The notes below the pieces were generated by a model. It worked only from the letters and a program-made list of their open reading frames with translations, made no database searches and had not been told where the DNA came from. Shown here in pieces: positions 21,984 through 33,551 of a stretch of DNA of 64,000 nucleotides. This DNA is from Sarocladium kiliense. Its lineage: Eukaryota; Ascomycota; Sordariomycetes; Hypocreales; Sarocladiaceae. The stretch spans positions 372,001 through 436,000 of the forward strand of contig JAUZTG010000034.1 of assembly GCA_030734395.1 (NCBI GenBank), given 5' to 3'. The translations under genes were made by a program, and so were the position numbers. Numbering within the stretch: position 1 is the first letter of the stretch; each line of letters starts with the position of its first letter.

Positions 21984-23005
21984 ATGAAGGACCCTTTCCT
22001 GCCCTTAGCCATCCCTGAGTTGACCCAGGCTGTCCAGCCGTTGGCCGACTGGCTGCAACTCCCAACGCTTTCGCTGCACATCCACGAAGTCCTCGGAGCT
22101 GCTCTCCTTTATACGGTCATTTTCTGGCCTATTTCTCCTCTTATCTCAGGCTGGCTAGCTCCCAAGGCGTATTATGGGATTCCCAAGCGCAAGAGGGTAA
22201 ACTGGGATGCTCACGTGGTCTCCATGGTCCAGTGCCTCTTTATCAATGGTCTTGCGGTATGGGTCGCGCTCTTTGATGAGTCGCGGAGAACTATGGGCTG
22301 GGAGGAGCGGGTTTGGGCCTACACGGAGACATCTGCTATGGTTCAAGCCCTTGCTGCTGGTTATTTTTTATGGGATCTGATCGTCACAAGCATGTATCTT
22401 GACGTGTTCGGCATTGGAACTCTAGCCCACGCTGTTGGTGCGTTGATCGTCTACACTCTCGGCTTCGTGAGTCCTCTTGATTCCCTTTCAAACCGCTCCA
22501 GGAAGCTGATTTATGGCAGCGTCCAATCGTCAACTATTATTCGACGGTTTTCATTCTTTGGGAGCTGTCTACCCCTTTCCTCAACGTCCACTGGTTCATG
22601 GATAAACTGGGCATGACTGGGTCTAAGCTTCAGCTCTACAACGGCATCATGTTGCTTTTCAGCTTCTTTAGCGCACGACTTGTCTTCGGCACGTACTCAT
22701 CGGTCCAGGTTCTTCACGACTTGTGGATGGCCAGCAACAACTCTGTGAGCATGGAGAAGCGCATTTCTGTTGGCATGATACATGTGACAGACAAAACAAG
22801 GGTTCCTGCGGGAATCATGATCCCATATTTGCTCAGCAACCTTACTCTGAATTATCTGAACTTCTACTGGTTCTATAAGATGATCAAAGCACTTCGACGC
22901 CGGTTTGACCCAGTTCAGGACAAGCCTGTGGACGCAAAGCCGAATGGCACTGTAACTGCTACGGGCACATCTAAGGCTACAACACCTCGCAGACGCAAGG
23001 CTTAG
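21984..23005 (+). CDS. TLC-domain multi-pass membrane protein (TMEM56/TLCD4-like)
   Basis: Two exons, 21984-22466 and 22520-23005, give 322 aa. At least six hydrophobic segments are visible, including LGAALLYTVIFWPISPLI, MVQCLFINGLAVWVALF, ALAAGYFLWDLIVTSMYL and LLFSFFSARLVFGTY. The stretch FILWELSTPFLNVHWFMDKLG is characteristic of TRAM-LAG1-CLN8 proteins of the TLCD4 type. The Lys/Arg-rich tail (TTPRRRKA) could be an ER-retention-like or cytosolic signal. The LAG1 ceramide-synthase histidine motif is absent, so it should not be called a ceramide synthase. Start at 21984 (AAAATGAAG) is preferred over an in-frame ATG at 21939. Exact activity is unknown; lipid sensing or transport is likely. 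Confidence 0.85.
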
Positions 23006-23362
23006 AGTAGAGTGGTAGCATATGTATTTCGAATCTGGGTTTCTGGTCATAGTTGGCAGTTTCAAAGACACTATTTGGATCCTAACAAGATGGACTTCAT
23101 CCAATTCATTTTCTTGTGTTAACGATTGGATCCACGTCAAGTCCTCATGAGCAATCGGAGCAAGTTTTATATGCAGAGCCAGCCTTGGTAGGAGGATGAG
23201 TTTGCACGGGGCAAAATAGAATTACTATGTACGCTTGCGTCGCTCTCTTTCTATCTGTTATGCAGATGAGTAGATTTACAGTGCTCTTTCATATAATTGC
23301 GCAAGTCTTGCCTCAATACACAGCCTTCGGCAACATGCGCAAGTTCGGCCGTTCGGAGAGGA
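23006..23362. other. 3' regions of two convergent genes
   Basis: Holds the 3' ends of the TLC gene and SLA1. The minus-strand frame running on to 23251 is SLA1 intron and 3' UTR read through. Confidence 0.6.
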
Positions 23363-26300
23363 TCAAAAGCCAAAGGGGTTTTGAGGAGCTTTAAGTGGTC
23401 AGCAGATATCTCAAGAATTACACGATGATGTAACTTACTAGCTTGCGACAGGTTGGCCCGTCGGCCAGTTGCTTGCGGAGTCAACTTCTTCGCCTCCGCT
23501 GGAACTCCGAATCTCACAGGAGGGGCGGGACCAGTCTTTTGCGGCTGTAGGGGCTGCGGAGCGGCCTGCTGGTTGAAGGAGCTCATGCCTGTAGGCTGAG
23601 GCTGGATGCCTGGCATTCCAGTCCGTTGAGGCTCCAGAGCTGGGGGCAAATAGCTGTTGATGCCGCCAGGGGGGGGTTGCTGAGGGAAACCTGGCTGAGG
23701 GGGTACAAACGATGACTGAAAGCCTGTTGGTTGACTCTGAATCGGCGAGAACTGAACAGGACGCCCAGGGTCTGCGAATGGGCTGGGCCCAACTGATCCG
23801 GTCATCATCGGCTGCATGAACTGTGCGGGAGCACCAGTGTACATAGGGTTCAAAGGCTGCATCTGCTGACCTATGTAGCCAGTCATCATCGGCTGCTGAG
23901 GCTGTTGCTGCATGTTGGCTAGGTATTGCTGCTGCAGGCGAGCCTGTGTGATCTCGTTCAAGCTCTGCCCCGGCGGCGCAGGGCGGCCTTGCAAAGCTCC
24001 TGTCATCTGCGGTGCCATCTGAGTCGGAGCAGCATAGGGGCTTGGCTGCGCAGACTGGGGGGCAGATAAAGGTCTAGGAGGTGGTGGCACTAGGCCGCCC
24101 TGAAGGGGTGAAGTTTGCGGAGGCACTGGCCTTTGACGGGCTGTCGCTTGAGGAGAAACTGAGGAGAAGAACGAAGGCGTAGCGCCTTGCGGTTGCGCAG
24201 GTGCTGACGACTGAGACTGCTCTGCTGCCTGTGTAGTGTTGCTCGCCACCGAGGCTATCGGCTCTGTCCGGGTCGGTTGGAGCGGTGCCGTGAGCAAAGA
24301 AAGCTCTTTCATGGATCCTGTTAGGGCTGGTTGCTGGGGAGCAGCAGCAGGCCCTGAGGCAGTTGGCGATGCACTCACTGCTCGGGCAGGCGGCTGAACC
24401 TTGCTCGGCTTCACATCCCAGGCATCATCGTCAAAGCCAGATGTCGTTGGCTTTGATTGTACACCATTGGTAGGGCTTGCCACTGGCACTGGAGACTTAG
24501 CTTCCTCCTTGACTTCTCCTGCAGCATCCTTCGTCGAAAATGCCTTAGGATCAACGACATCGCTCGTCTGCACGGCTGGAGCCGGCCGACCCTTCCGAGT
24601 ATTGTTCCGAAGGGCGCCTCCTGGACCGGAGAAAAGACCACCACCCTCAGCGTCACCGTCGGCGTTCTTTTTGTTACGACCGAAACGATTGTCGAGGTGG
24701 CGCATCACCTTGATGATGTCGCCTTCCCGCAAGCCTAGCTGTCTCAAAACGCTGGCATCAACATCCGGCAGAACGCTCTCGTCCATGGAGTCCTTGATAA
24801 ATGCCTGGGCGTATCGCTCACACAGGCCAACAGCAACATCACAATCCAGAAAGAATTGGAACCAGTCATACTCAGGTTTCTTATCCACAGCAGCGCCAGA
24901 CGCGCCAACCGGGTCCGGTGAGTGTGTCTTCTCAGCCTTATCGCTTGGTCGTGACTTCTTCACGTCTGCGAGGGGTTTGTCGTCATCGAGGGAGATACCT
25001 GTAGCATTTTCGACGTATTCGAGATCTTCGCGAGACATCTTGGCGATCGGCACAGCAATCTTGACTCCATTCATCTTGTGCAAATGAATCTTGCCGTCTT
25101 TGAGGCCGAGGAACTGGGCTTCGACGCTGAAGGATCGTGATCGATCGGTCCACGTTCGCACCTTTGAGGAGTCGGGTTCTGGGATCGTTAGACCGGACTG
25201 GATCAAATCGGTTGGGATCCTGTGTAAAACTTACTAGATTTGGATTTGCTGGCCCCGTCGCTTCGTCCGTTCTCACGCCTACTACGCTGTTGCGAAGAGT
25301 CATTACCATGCTCTCTAGCCGATAGACTGCTACCCCTTTCAGGAAGTGTCATCCCCGGTCCTACCTCTTGAGGTTCTTTGCTTGCTCTCAATGCTTCCTT
25401 CGTAAGTCTCACCTCCTCGAGGCGGTTCTGTTCGACCGTAGACCTGACAGAGTCGGCGTTGCTTGGTCCGGGTGTTGGAATCGGAGAGCTGACGCCTGTA
25501 ATCTCGATATAACTGCTTGGGACAACGCCCTCCTTTCCATTCTTGAGGCGCCGAACTTGCCACCACTCTTCGCTCTTAGTATCGTCAACCACGATGACCT
25601 CATCACCAACTGCAACCGTGACTTCGTCTTCGCCCTGGGCCATGAAGTCATACAACACTTGACCTCGCTTCCGCCCAGCTTGCGAACCGGCCATAATCAC
25701 TTCCTTGAGTCCTTCGGCGCGGACAGCTCCAGCCATCTCGCCGAGAGCAGCCACGATCTCTTCTGCGGTGTCCTTCGCCCCAGCATGGAAGTCGACGCTC
25801 TTGCTGGGCCGAACCAGCTCCATGAAGACGTGTTTGCCTTCGCGGGAATAATGTGTCATCCTGTCCGCCGTCCATTCTTGCGAGGGCCCATCTGACGCTC
25901 TCTCTGGTGCAATTAGAATGACACCGGTTCCCAGATTGATGCCGAGTGTGGTGGGCATCTTCTTCCGCTTGCCCATGACGGACACCATCTCATTGATGTT
26001 GTACATGTGGAAACCGCCGGGTGTTCTCCGTATCTCTGATGACTGTTCTTCCTCAATGGGTGCCTCATATCGCGAGTGAGAGGGTTCCGCAGCCGGTCGA
26101 GGTCGGGTGGGCAATGTCGGTGAGCGGACTGGTTCGTCGTCGGAAACTCGTTCGTCATGGGTCGGCCGGCTGCGTGACGGCATGGCAGGTGGCGACGCAG
26201 GAGATTCCGGCGTAGCGGCAGCACGGCCGGCGAGAACGCTGGCAAGCGCTGCTGCTGCGGGTGGTGCCGCAGCGCTGACGGCTTCAGAAGCGCCGCTGGG

Positions 26301-26821
26301 TTCGCTGGGTATCGAAGCAGGTCGGGCTGGGAGAGCTGGAACCGCGGGTGCAGTGTCGTCCGCTTCCTCGCTCATTTCAATGTAGTTGGAAGGGACGAAG
26401 CCGTATTCATCGTCGAGACCGACGAGTATCCAGTCAGGATCCGTAGTGTCGAACACCTCCAGAAGCGCATCTTCCGGGAAAGACAGCTCCTCATCCGTTT
26501 GTCGCGTATACTCGTATAGCGCTCGAGCGTGGCATACAGCCGGCGCCTGGTAAGAATTGTCAGTGTGTGCCAGTGTTTAGGCTTTTGACCCCTATGTTGG
26601 GCCCATCGCAGTGTGGTGCGTACCTCTTCAACATAATTGTGTGGTACTAAGCCTTCTGGCTCTTCTTCGTCGTCCGCTCCAGCCTTCTTCTTCGCCTTCC
26701 ACCAACCATCTCCGCCGTCCTTTTCGAGTACGTAAAGCACATCACCTTCTTGAATAGACAGCTCCCCTTGTGCCTGAGGGGCGTAGTCGTAGAGGGCGCG
26801 GAATACGCCGAGGAAGCCCAT
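23363..26821 (-). CDS. SLA1: Cortical actin / endocytic adaptor Sla1
   Basis: Adaptor of clathrin-mediated endocytosis linking cargo, clathrin and the Las17-Arp2/3 actin machinery. Four exons keep phase: 26624-26821, 25235-26546, 23439-25178 and 23363-23388, giving 1091 aa. In order: SH3 at about 4-64 (ALYDYAPQAQGELS), SH3 at about 72-125 (ALYEYTRQTDEELSF), a PH-like region about 245-350, SH3 at about 361-417 (VLYDFMAQGEDEV), SHD1 at about 511-563 (RTWTDRSRSFSVEAQF), a SAM-like SHD2 at about 605-670, then a Pro/Gln-rich tail with many P-x-TG repeats (QPMMTG, PQRTG, PQPTG, PQATG). The last 26-nt exon adds TPQNPFGF, an NPF endocytic motif. The third intron (25179-25234) has a CTAAC branch site. 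Confidence 0.95.
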
Positions 26822-27770
26822 GGTCGCAACTTCGCGCCACGAGGGCTGTGCAGACGGATAGGGGATGTGGCTCTCGGTTGGTAATGTGGATCGGAGTCGT
26901 CAGTCGAGCTGCGTACGGGTGACGAGTGTCGGGTCGACAACGCCTGGTGGTAACGAGGAGAGGGGGGTCGAGGTAAACTGCCTTTTGCAGGACGGACAGG
27001 GGAACACCATGAAACGATCTGGTGATCGGACGGGATTGGAATTTCCCCTACAGCCGCTGCAAGCCTGACGACGTGCCGGGGGAACTGCGTCAGGGCGAGG
27101 CGAGGCAGTCGACACGCGGAGGATAGGTCGAGCGGGAGGTAGGTTGCAAGCGAAGGTCGGGTGAGGTGTGAGCGAAATGGACAGTGATCGAGTCAAGTGG
27201 AGGTACTTGGGCATCCGGTGACGAGCAGCAGTGGAGAGTTGTACCTGGGGCTTGGCCCAGCGTGATTACGTCGTAGCGCGGCACCTCCTGTTCCCCAGCC
27301 ACACCTTCATTTCTGCACTGTTTGCGACTGTCTCACGTACCCTGCACCCACACCGGTACTGCAGAGCTACATGCTCGGCGCCAGGTCAATCGTGCACATA
27401 CACATATTCGGGTAACAGTACCCTTGAAGCGACTGGGTGTGGTAATGGTCCTGGTGTTTGTGACCTTCCAGAGTTCTCGATCACTTTTTGGCCCGCTCTG
27501 ATTACCCAGCGCCTATACAAGCTCATTACCTGAACAGAGAGTACTAGACAAGATGGCCGTAGATAACGACCACCAGTGTGAGAGACGCCAGTTTCGAACA
27601 GAAATTATGTTTAGTTATATGTATCTAAGACCCTGAATTGCAAACATCAGCATACATCAGCATGTATAAATCACACATTGTGGAACCAGCCTCGTAACCC
27701 CATCCCACCCATCATCAGAGCTAAACCGAGAATTACGTGTCCAAGCCTGGACATGACAGTGCCTCTCAAT
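26822..27770. other. SLA1 upstream region and 3' flank of secreted-protein gene
   Basis: No gene recognised. Short frames on both strands (for example plus 27231-27533) lack domains or splice continuation. Confidence 0.55.
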
Positions 27771-28643
27771 CTATTTGCAGTTGCAGTCAAAGGCGGACAG
27801 AAGGGAAGTCAGAACCTTGCCGACAATGCACAGCAGGCCGTCAATGGTTACAGATACAACAGCACCAACGCCGTTGACGATCTTGAGAGCACCATCGACG
27901 ACGCAGAAACCAACAAGGCCGCTGATGAGACCACCGACCTTGCCACCGACATCGATGAAGTTGCCACAGCCAGTTTCGCAGAAGGAAACACAGTCACGCT
28001 GGCAACCGCCCAGACCAAGCATGCAAGTAGCACCGCCGACATAGCCGCTGACCTTGGCCATGATGCTGCCGAATAGACCACCGCCAACCTTGACACTGGC
28101 ACCCAGGCCGAACTTGGCAGTGTTGAAGAGCGCTACAGCATCGACCACGCTTCCAAGGTATAGACCGCTGAGACCAGCGCAGACACCCTTGAGACCGGCG
28201 CTGAGGCCGACACCGGCAGAGAGGTCGATTTCAGCACCAGCAAGGAGGTCAAGCTCGGCGCCAATGGCGGCGTCGGCAACGAAAGTGACAGTGCCGAGAC
28301 CAGCCTTGCAGTACTTGTGCTTCGCGTTGTACTTGCAGATCTTAGTGGGAGAAGCAGCGCAGTAAGCACCAAGCTTGACGCCAACCTTTCCGTGGGCGTT
28401 TAGGGATGGCTTGGGCCAAGCACCGGTGATCTTCTTGCCAACGCACTTGGATTTGGACTTGTCGTAGCTTTGTCCAGGGGCACAAGAACAGGCCTTGGTC
28501 CAGGGGCAGTAGTCCATCTGGGTAGGACACTTGAAGCTGGTGGTGCGGGCTTCGAGACTGGAGTAGTCACCCTCGGGAGCGAGAGCGGCAGCGTTGACGC
28601 CAGCCAGGGTGGCGAGGCCCATGAGGAGAGAAGTGAAAAGCAT
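27771..28643 (-). CDS. Cysteine-rich secreted protein, unknown function
   Basis: An intronless 290-aa protein with a clear signal peptide (about residues 1-18, MLFTSLLMGLATLAGVNA), then a short acidic stretch ending LEAR that could be a propeptide. A first cysteine group follows (FKC, DYC, KACSC, SKC, residues about 38-67). The middle is rich in Gly, Ala, Leu and Val (GAELDLLAGAEIDLSAGVGLSAG and similar), and a second group holds GGCQRDC, SFCETGC and the terminal DCNCK. About 18 cysteines are present in the mature part. Codons prefer C in third position more than the neighbours do, suggesting strong expression. No family was recognised. It could be a cell-wall protein, an effector-like protein or a self-assembling surface protein; none can be shown from the sequence. 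Confidence 0.85.
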   Translation of the reverse strand: MLFTSLLMGLATLAGVNAAALAPEGDYSSLEARTTSFKCPTQMDYCPWTKACSCAPGQSYDKSKSKCVGKKITGAWPKPSLNAHGKVGVKLGAYCAASPTKICKYNAKHKYCKAGLGTVTFVADAAIGAELDLLAGAEIDLSAGVGLSAGLKGVCAGLSGLYLGSVVDAVALFNTAKFGLGASVKVGGGLFGSIMAKVSGYVGGATCMLGLGGCQRDCVSFCETGCGNFIDVGGKVGGLISGLVGFCVVDGALKIVNGVGAVVSVTIDGLLCIVGKVLTSLLSAFDCNCK

Positions 28644-30079
28644 CGTGACGATTGAGGTGTTGTTATATAGTTGGTAGTAGTGTTGCTAGTAGCGAGTGTG
28701 TTTGAACGAATGGCAGCCAGTGCTCAGAACAGGCGAAAACGAATGAGAAGTAGAACGAAGGGAAGACTGGGAGTGAATGAAGTGTTTACCGAAGCTGAGT
28801 TGTCGAGAAGTGAAGCCCAAGGTGATTCTCTTGGACTTTATATACTCTTTCTCTTTGCGAGGAGCCTACACCAAAACCAGCCCCAAGGCCGTGATGATCA
28901 GCCCATCGATGCTCGCTGACCGACTCCATACCCACAGTGATCGATAGACCGTAGCCTTACAAAACAGCCGATGCTAAGAATAAACACACGCTGTAGCCTC
29001 CCACCAACTGATGCCGACGATGTGATTGCTGTTTACGGTCAAGGACAGCAACCTCGCCTCTGCCACGCCGTCTCTCATTCAGGCTGCCGGCCGGTGACTG
29101 AGCAAATAGCGGAACCTGAAACGAGCCTGCCCGTGCGTCGAGTTGGCGAGTTGTGCTTCCTCGCTGCAACACTTCAGCTAGGAACATTGGGTGGTGGCCC
29201 CTGCGTAGATCGGTCCAAGATTGGTGAGACATCGTCCGGCATATTGCGAGGGGAATAAGAGACGGAAGGCGATCCCGAATCCAGACTCGGCAGTGGAGTA
29301 CGCTCTGACGGATGATGAGCGCAGGGTTCATCCCAGGTTGCATCTCAGCTGGTGGCTCAAGGCTCACATAGCGTTAGTCAAGAGGCCAACCGCTCAACTA
29401 CGCTACCGTTTCTTGTTTCATGCGCCCAGTCCTTAGAACGTCCCAAGTTGAGCACCGATGTGCGGGAGATGAGCTGGAGCTTGTGTGGAGCTTGCCCATG
29501 GTAGCCGATGCACAGCTCTATTGAATACTGGAAATTCCCCGAGGCGCAACCTGCCGGCACTACAGCCAAATAGGCTACTGCTTTTCCGCATTGCTGCAAC
29601 GTCAACTTGAGTTTCAGGAGAGCTCATCGCGTGTTGTCCGCCACTGATGACTATTGAGTGGTAGCCACCGTCGTCCAACCAGACTTGGATGGCATTGTGC
29701 CTCTTCAGGTGGTGCTTTGGATTAAAGTGTGTGTTTACCTGATCTGGACCTCTGTCTGCTCGTATTGACTCCAACGCCGCTATGACCTGACAACCGCCCT
29801 TCAATCTCAAGCCCAAGCCCAAGCAGCCGTCTACAGGGATTTTCTTTTTCTTTCGCTTGATCCACAACTGACTACCAGCTCACATGGTGAACGGCTGAAA
29901 AGTTTCACATACAGACAACGAGTCTTCCCTCAATGGTTGACCATAGTTAACCCATGTAAGGGCAATAAACTCCCAGACCACCCGGCAGCGGCGATCATAG
30001 CATCCACTGCTCCCAATCCTGATCCACGTCAAGCTGGCACTGTGAACATTCTTTCGTCTCGGTCAAGTATCGCCTGTGC
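28644..30079. other. Long intergenic region, nothing convincing
   Basis: About 1.4 kb between the secreted-protein gene and the end of the AMP deaminase gene. Frames at 28957-29367 and 29433-29867 (minus) show no domain, signal peptide or splice continuation. Confidence 0.5.
28837..28844 (-). promoter_or_regulatory. TATA box of the secreted-protein gene
   Basis: TATATAAA on the minus strand lies about 195 bp upstream of the ATG, within AAAGAGTATATAAAGTCC. A strong TATA box fits a highly expressed or inducible gene. Confidence 0.6.
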
Positions 30080-33000
30080 TTATTTCCCATCTGTGCGAGC
30101 CGAATCGTTCCCAGTCTTCGTCGAATCTTCGGCTGCAGTCAAGTTGCGTAGGCTGTTCTTGCGGCGACCGCGGGTCAGGACGCCCGGAAACATCTTCGGG
30201 TCATCGCCAGACAAGTGCGGATCTGCGACTACTGCAGGGGCAGCCCAGGTCTGTGCCTTAGAAAGACCCTCTCCGGCTGGGCCCTTGCGGGGGGCGGCGA
30301 AGCTTGCAGCATGTTCACCTGGTGGTGCAGCAGGCTTCGGAGCAGAGTATTCGAGAGCGGGAGCAGCGGGTGTCATGGTGTCCGTGTTTGCATCATAGGT
30401 CACATAGCGCCTCATGCTGCGGCTAATTGTTAGCATTGTTAGGGCATCGGCGGACTCCTTGGTTCAAGACTTACACATCACGCTCCTGCAGAAGTGTGTG
30501 GTACCTGAACTCCTCTCGGCGATCAGGCACATTCGTTTTCACCATCGTATTACCTTGCTTTCCAGGCTTGTCGAAGTTGGGCCCGAGCCATTGGCTCTTG
30601 ATGGACTTCTCGTAGCCACTCTGCTTCACCGAGTTCTTTGCAAGCTCACACATATCGACGGGGCTGAGTTTGTAAATCTGCGCTGCCACTGCATACTCCT
30701 CGATAAGCGGCTCCTTAGTGAAGGCAAACTGAAGAGGATCGTCCGTCGACAGGGAGACGTTGAGACCGCGTTTGAAGTACGTGTGGAAAGGGTTCCGCTC
30801 GTATGCCAAGAACAATGCGTTGTTGCTTAGCGGTGACATCGCCATACCAATCTGGTCGAGGTAGAAGATGTACTGAAGTAGCGGTACCTTGCGGAGCAGC
30901 AGACCATGGCTGATGCTGTGACAGCAGAGTGCAGCAACAGCTAGATGCTCGCTATCACCAGCTTCACCGCAATGCGGGCGGAGCACAAGAGTGTTGAAGC
31001 CGCGCTTCTTCCGCCAGTGGTTGAGTGACGCCATATTGGCATACAAGTAGTAGATCCAGTAGCTGTAGGGGGGGTTCTGTCTCGTGGTCCACACCTTTGG
31101 GACCGGGAACTTCTTGAAGAGCCGTCTCTCAATCTTGCTCTCGTCGTCCACACTGTCGAATCCTATGACACGCTGGAGGAAAATGTGGAGCTTAGGATGA
31201 GAACTCGGGTCCTTCGTGACCTCAAAAAGAGGCTGGAAAATGTTGATCACGATCTGCTCGAAGGTGTCCATGAGACCGCTGCCCTTGTACACGTCGAACA
31301 AACGCGGGACCTGAATCAACCAGCGAACATTGTGAGAGAACAGCTTGTTGTCCACAACCCAAGCAGCTAACTTGTCCCACTCATCAATCGTCCTGCCATA
31401 GATAGAGATGCGCCACTCGACCATCTGGTACTTGCTGGACTCCAGATCAGAAATGACTTCCTTCGTAATTTCGGCCAGGTAACGACCATGGATGAAATTA
31501 TCTGTCTTCAGGAAAATGGTCCTGAGCCGAGACTCGCCGACTGGGTTGTACTTCAAATTGAACTTGTCGAAGCGGTGGAACGAATCAGTGTGCGCCTGGT
31601 GATGTTAGTACAGTGACGGTAGATCACAGTTCCGCAAAACATACATGCATGTCGAGCGTGTCAATACTCAAGTCGTAAGCCGTGAGTTTGATACTCTCAA
31701 ACACCTCAGCAAGTGTGAGATGTTTACCATCGCGGAAGAGGACGACCTCATTGGGATGTTTCTTCATCTTACTCTTGATGAATCGGAGCAAATGCTTCTG
31801 GTTCATACAGGCTGAGTGGTGAACGTGTGTGTCGACCTTTCGTACATTGTAGAAATCTCGATGGGGCACCTTCTTGCTGTCCGCGGTCTCTTGATACTCG
31901 TTGAGAAGCGCGTAGAGGTTGAACTTGGCCTCCAAATACTGAAGACGACGGAAGGCGAAGCTCTTGCTTGGACCATCGGAAGAGATCGTGAGGATTTCAT
32001 CGAGAGCCATGTAGTACTCCCGGATGGTAGGGACATCGATGACCGGCTGTTTTGCCTCCTCGCTCTCAAAGACTTGAAAGACACCACTTTCGTCCAGCTT
32101 GAAAGCCCAGCCGTCATCCCCGGGCAGCGGAAGAAGGTCCTCCATATTGAAGTCCTCTCCGACAGCCTCGCCTGCCTTCCTCCTCCGTGGCTGACGTTTC
32201 TTCTCTGACTGCTCAGGGATATCACCTAAGCCTCCCTGCCCGGGAGTCGTGCCAGTGGATTCTTCCGCAACGTCCTGTCTCCATGCCGGTTCGGGTGGGG
32301 GTGGGTAGATGTCCCAATGCGGATGATCTCTGGGGTTGTCTTCAGGGCCTTGCGACGAGAGTGAGATATACTTGCGTCGTGTGTCGAGGATCTTCTGGAT
32401 GTTCTTGGAGATGGCACTCAGCTCAGCGGTGATTTCAGGTTCTGTGTCGAACAGACTGCTACCGGCAAGTCCCATCGACGCTGCATGGGCTGCCTTGGCT
32501 TCTGCAGATGCTTGCGCAGCTTTCCAAGAAGCCTGAGCTGATCCACTACCAGCGTCATGCCCTCGAGATGCCATGTGAAGACCGGCCATGGACTCTACAG
32601 ACCCGGGCCGGCTAGAGAGACCTGGCCCATCGCCCGGCTTGCCTTCGTCGAGTATCAGAGAGTCTGCGCCATATTCCGTGCCAGGTTGAGATCCCGAAAC
32701 CAGCAAGGGGCTCTCGGCAGGAGTGGTTTGAGTCCATGTCCCGCTTCGTAGGTCTAGCTTGCTGCGCTGGTAGAAGAGTTTGGCATCCATCTGACTCATC
32801 TGACGTTCGGCGACCGGATCGTAAAAGGTCGTGCGTTTCGGCAGATCGCGTGCAAGCATACCCTCCTCCAGCTCTTCTTCATCCTCGTCGTCCTGCAGAC
32901 CATTGGCCCCCCAGGCGCCGTTCGGGTCGGCTGTGGCTTCTGGGATGAATGTGCTATGGCCCTGCGTGTCGTCTTCCTCGTCCGACTCTCGTGTGTTCAC

Positions 33001-33147
33001 ATGGTGAAGTCCTAAGGGCTCTTCATCATGCATATCGTGGCCTGCTTCCGTGATCTGGTCAGCAAGAGGAAGAAGAGTTTTTTTGCACCACTCGAAGCGC
33101 CATGCCCACGTCATGGCAACACCGGAGAAGGATAACATACCAGGCAT
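30080..33147 (-). CDS. AMD1: AMP deaminase
   Basis: Cytosolic zinc enzyme converting AMP to IMP and ammonia in the purine nucleotide cycle. Three exons in phase: 31645-33147, 30475-31595 and 30080-30422, giving 988 aa. The N-terminal third is acidic and low in conservation (EEDDTQGH, DDEDEEELEEG), with the fungal motif MHDEEPLGLHHVNT. The catalytic barrel has VDTHVHHSACMNQKHL near residue 445 (first metal ligands), LKYNPVGESRLRTIFLKTDN, RPHCGEAG near 710, and the signature SLSTDDPLQF near 785 with the metal-binding Asp. The C-terminal tail after GPNF is fungal-type and ends in basic DPKMFPGVLTRGRRKNS. Start is the first in-frame ATG (MPGMLSFSG); an upstream non-coding or coding exon cannot be excluded. 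Confidence 0.95.
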
Positions 33148-33551
33148 AGCTGCCAAATATCTAAGAGGCAGTATCACCAAAGGAAAATAGGGAAAATGCG
33201 AGTCAAGAAAAGATTGTAAATCTCAATATCTCAATTGTCAAATCTAACCGCTCAGCAGTGTGTTCTACTACTTTGCGGGAGCTTTGAATGCTCCCGCGCT
33301 CGCAAAGACGAGAGTTCATGAGAAGCTCGCGCGGCCTAGCGTTTCGGGGCATGGCGAGGCTGGACGGAGGATGCCTATAAGCGGGTTTATGCATCGGCGC
33401 GACGCCTCCGCACTATCAAGCTTTTGCACTAAACGGGACACCTGAATATATTGAATACATCAACACCCCTGTTTCGAGATTTCTTTAAATAAATGCGCGA
33501 ATCTATCGTAATCTAATGTTATATGTTTATGGTTTACACGAAGTCTCTAGG
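33148..33551. other. Intergenic, AMD1 upstream / YEA4 downstream
   Basis: About 400 bp, AT-rich near 33180-33250 and 33470-33540. Nothing recognised. Confidence 0.6.

Noticed and set aside
21984..23005. Ceramide synthase
   Set aside because: It has a TLC-type domain, but the Lag1 double-histidine motif is missing and the sequence resembles the TMEM56 branch.
24401..25087. 228-codon plus-strand frame
   Set aside because: Antisense shadow of SLA1; the SLA1 domains fix the coding strand.
29340..29400. tRNA-like hairpin (TAGCGT...ACGCTA with GAGCGGTTGGCCTC on the minus strand)
   Set aside because: It can fold as a simple hairpin, but no T-arm with GTTCRA and no matching acceptor stem was found.
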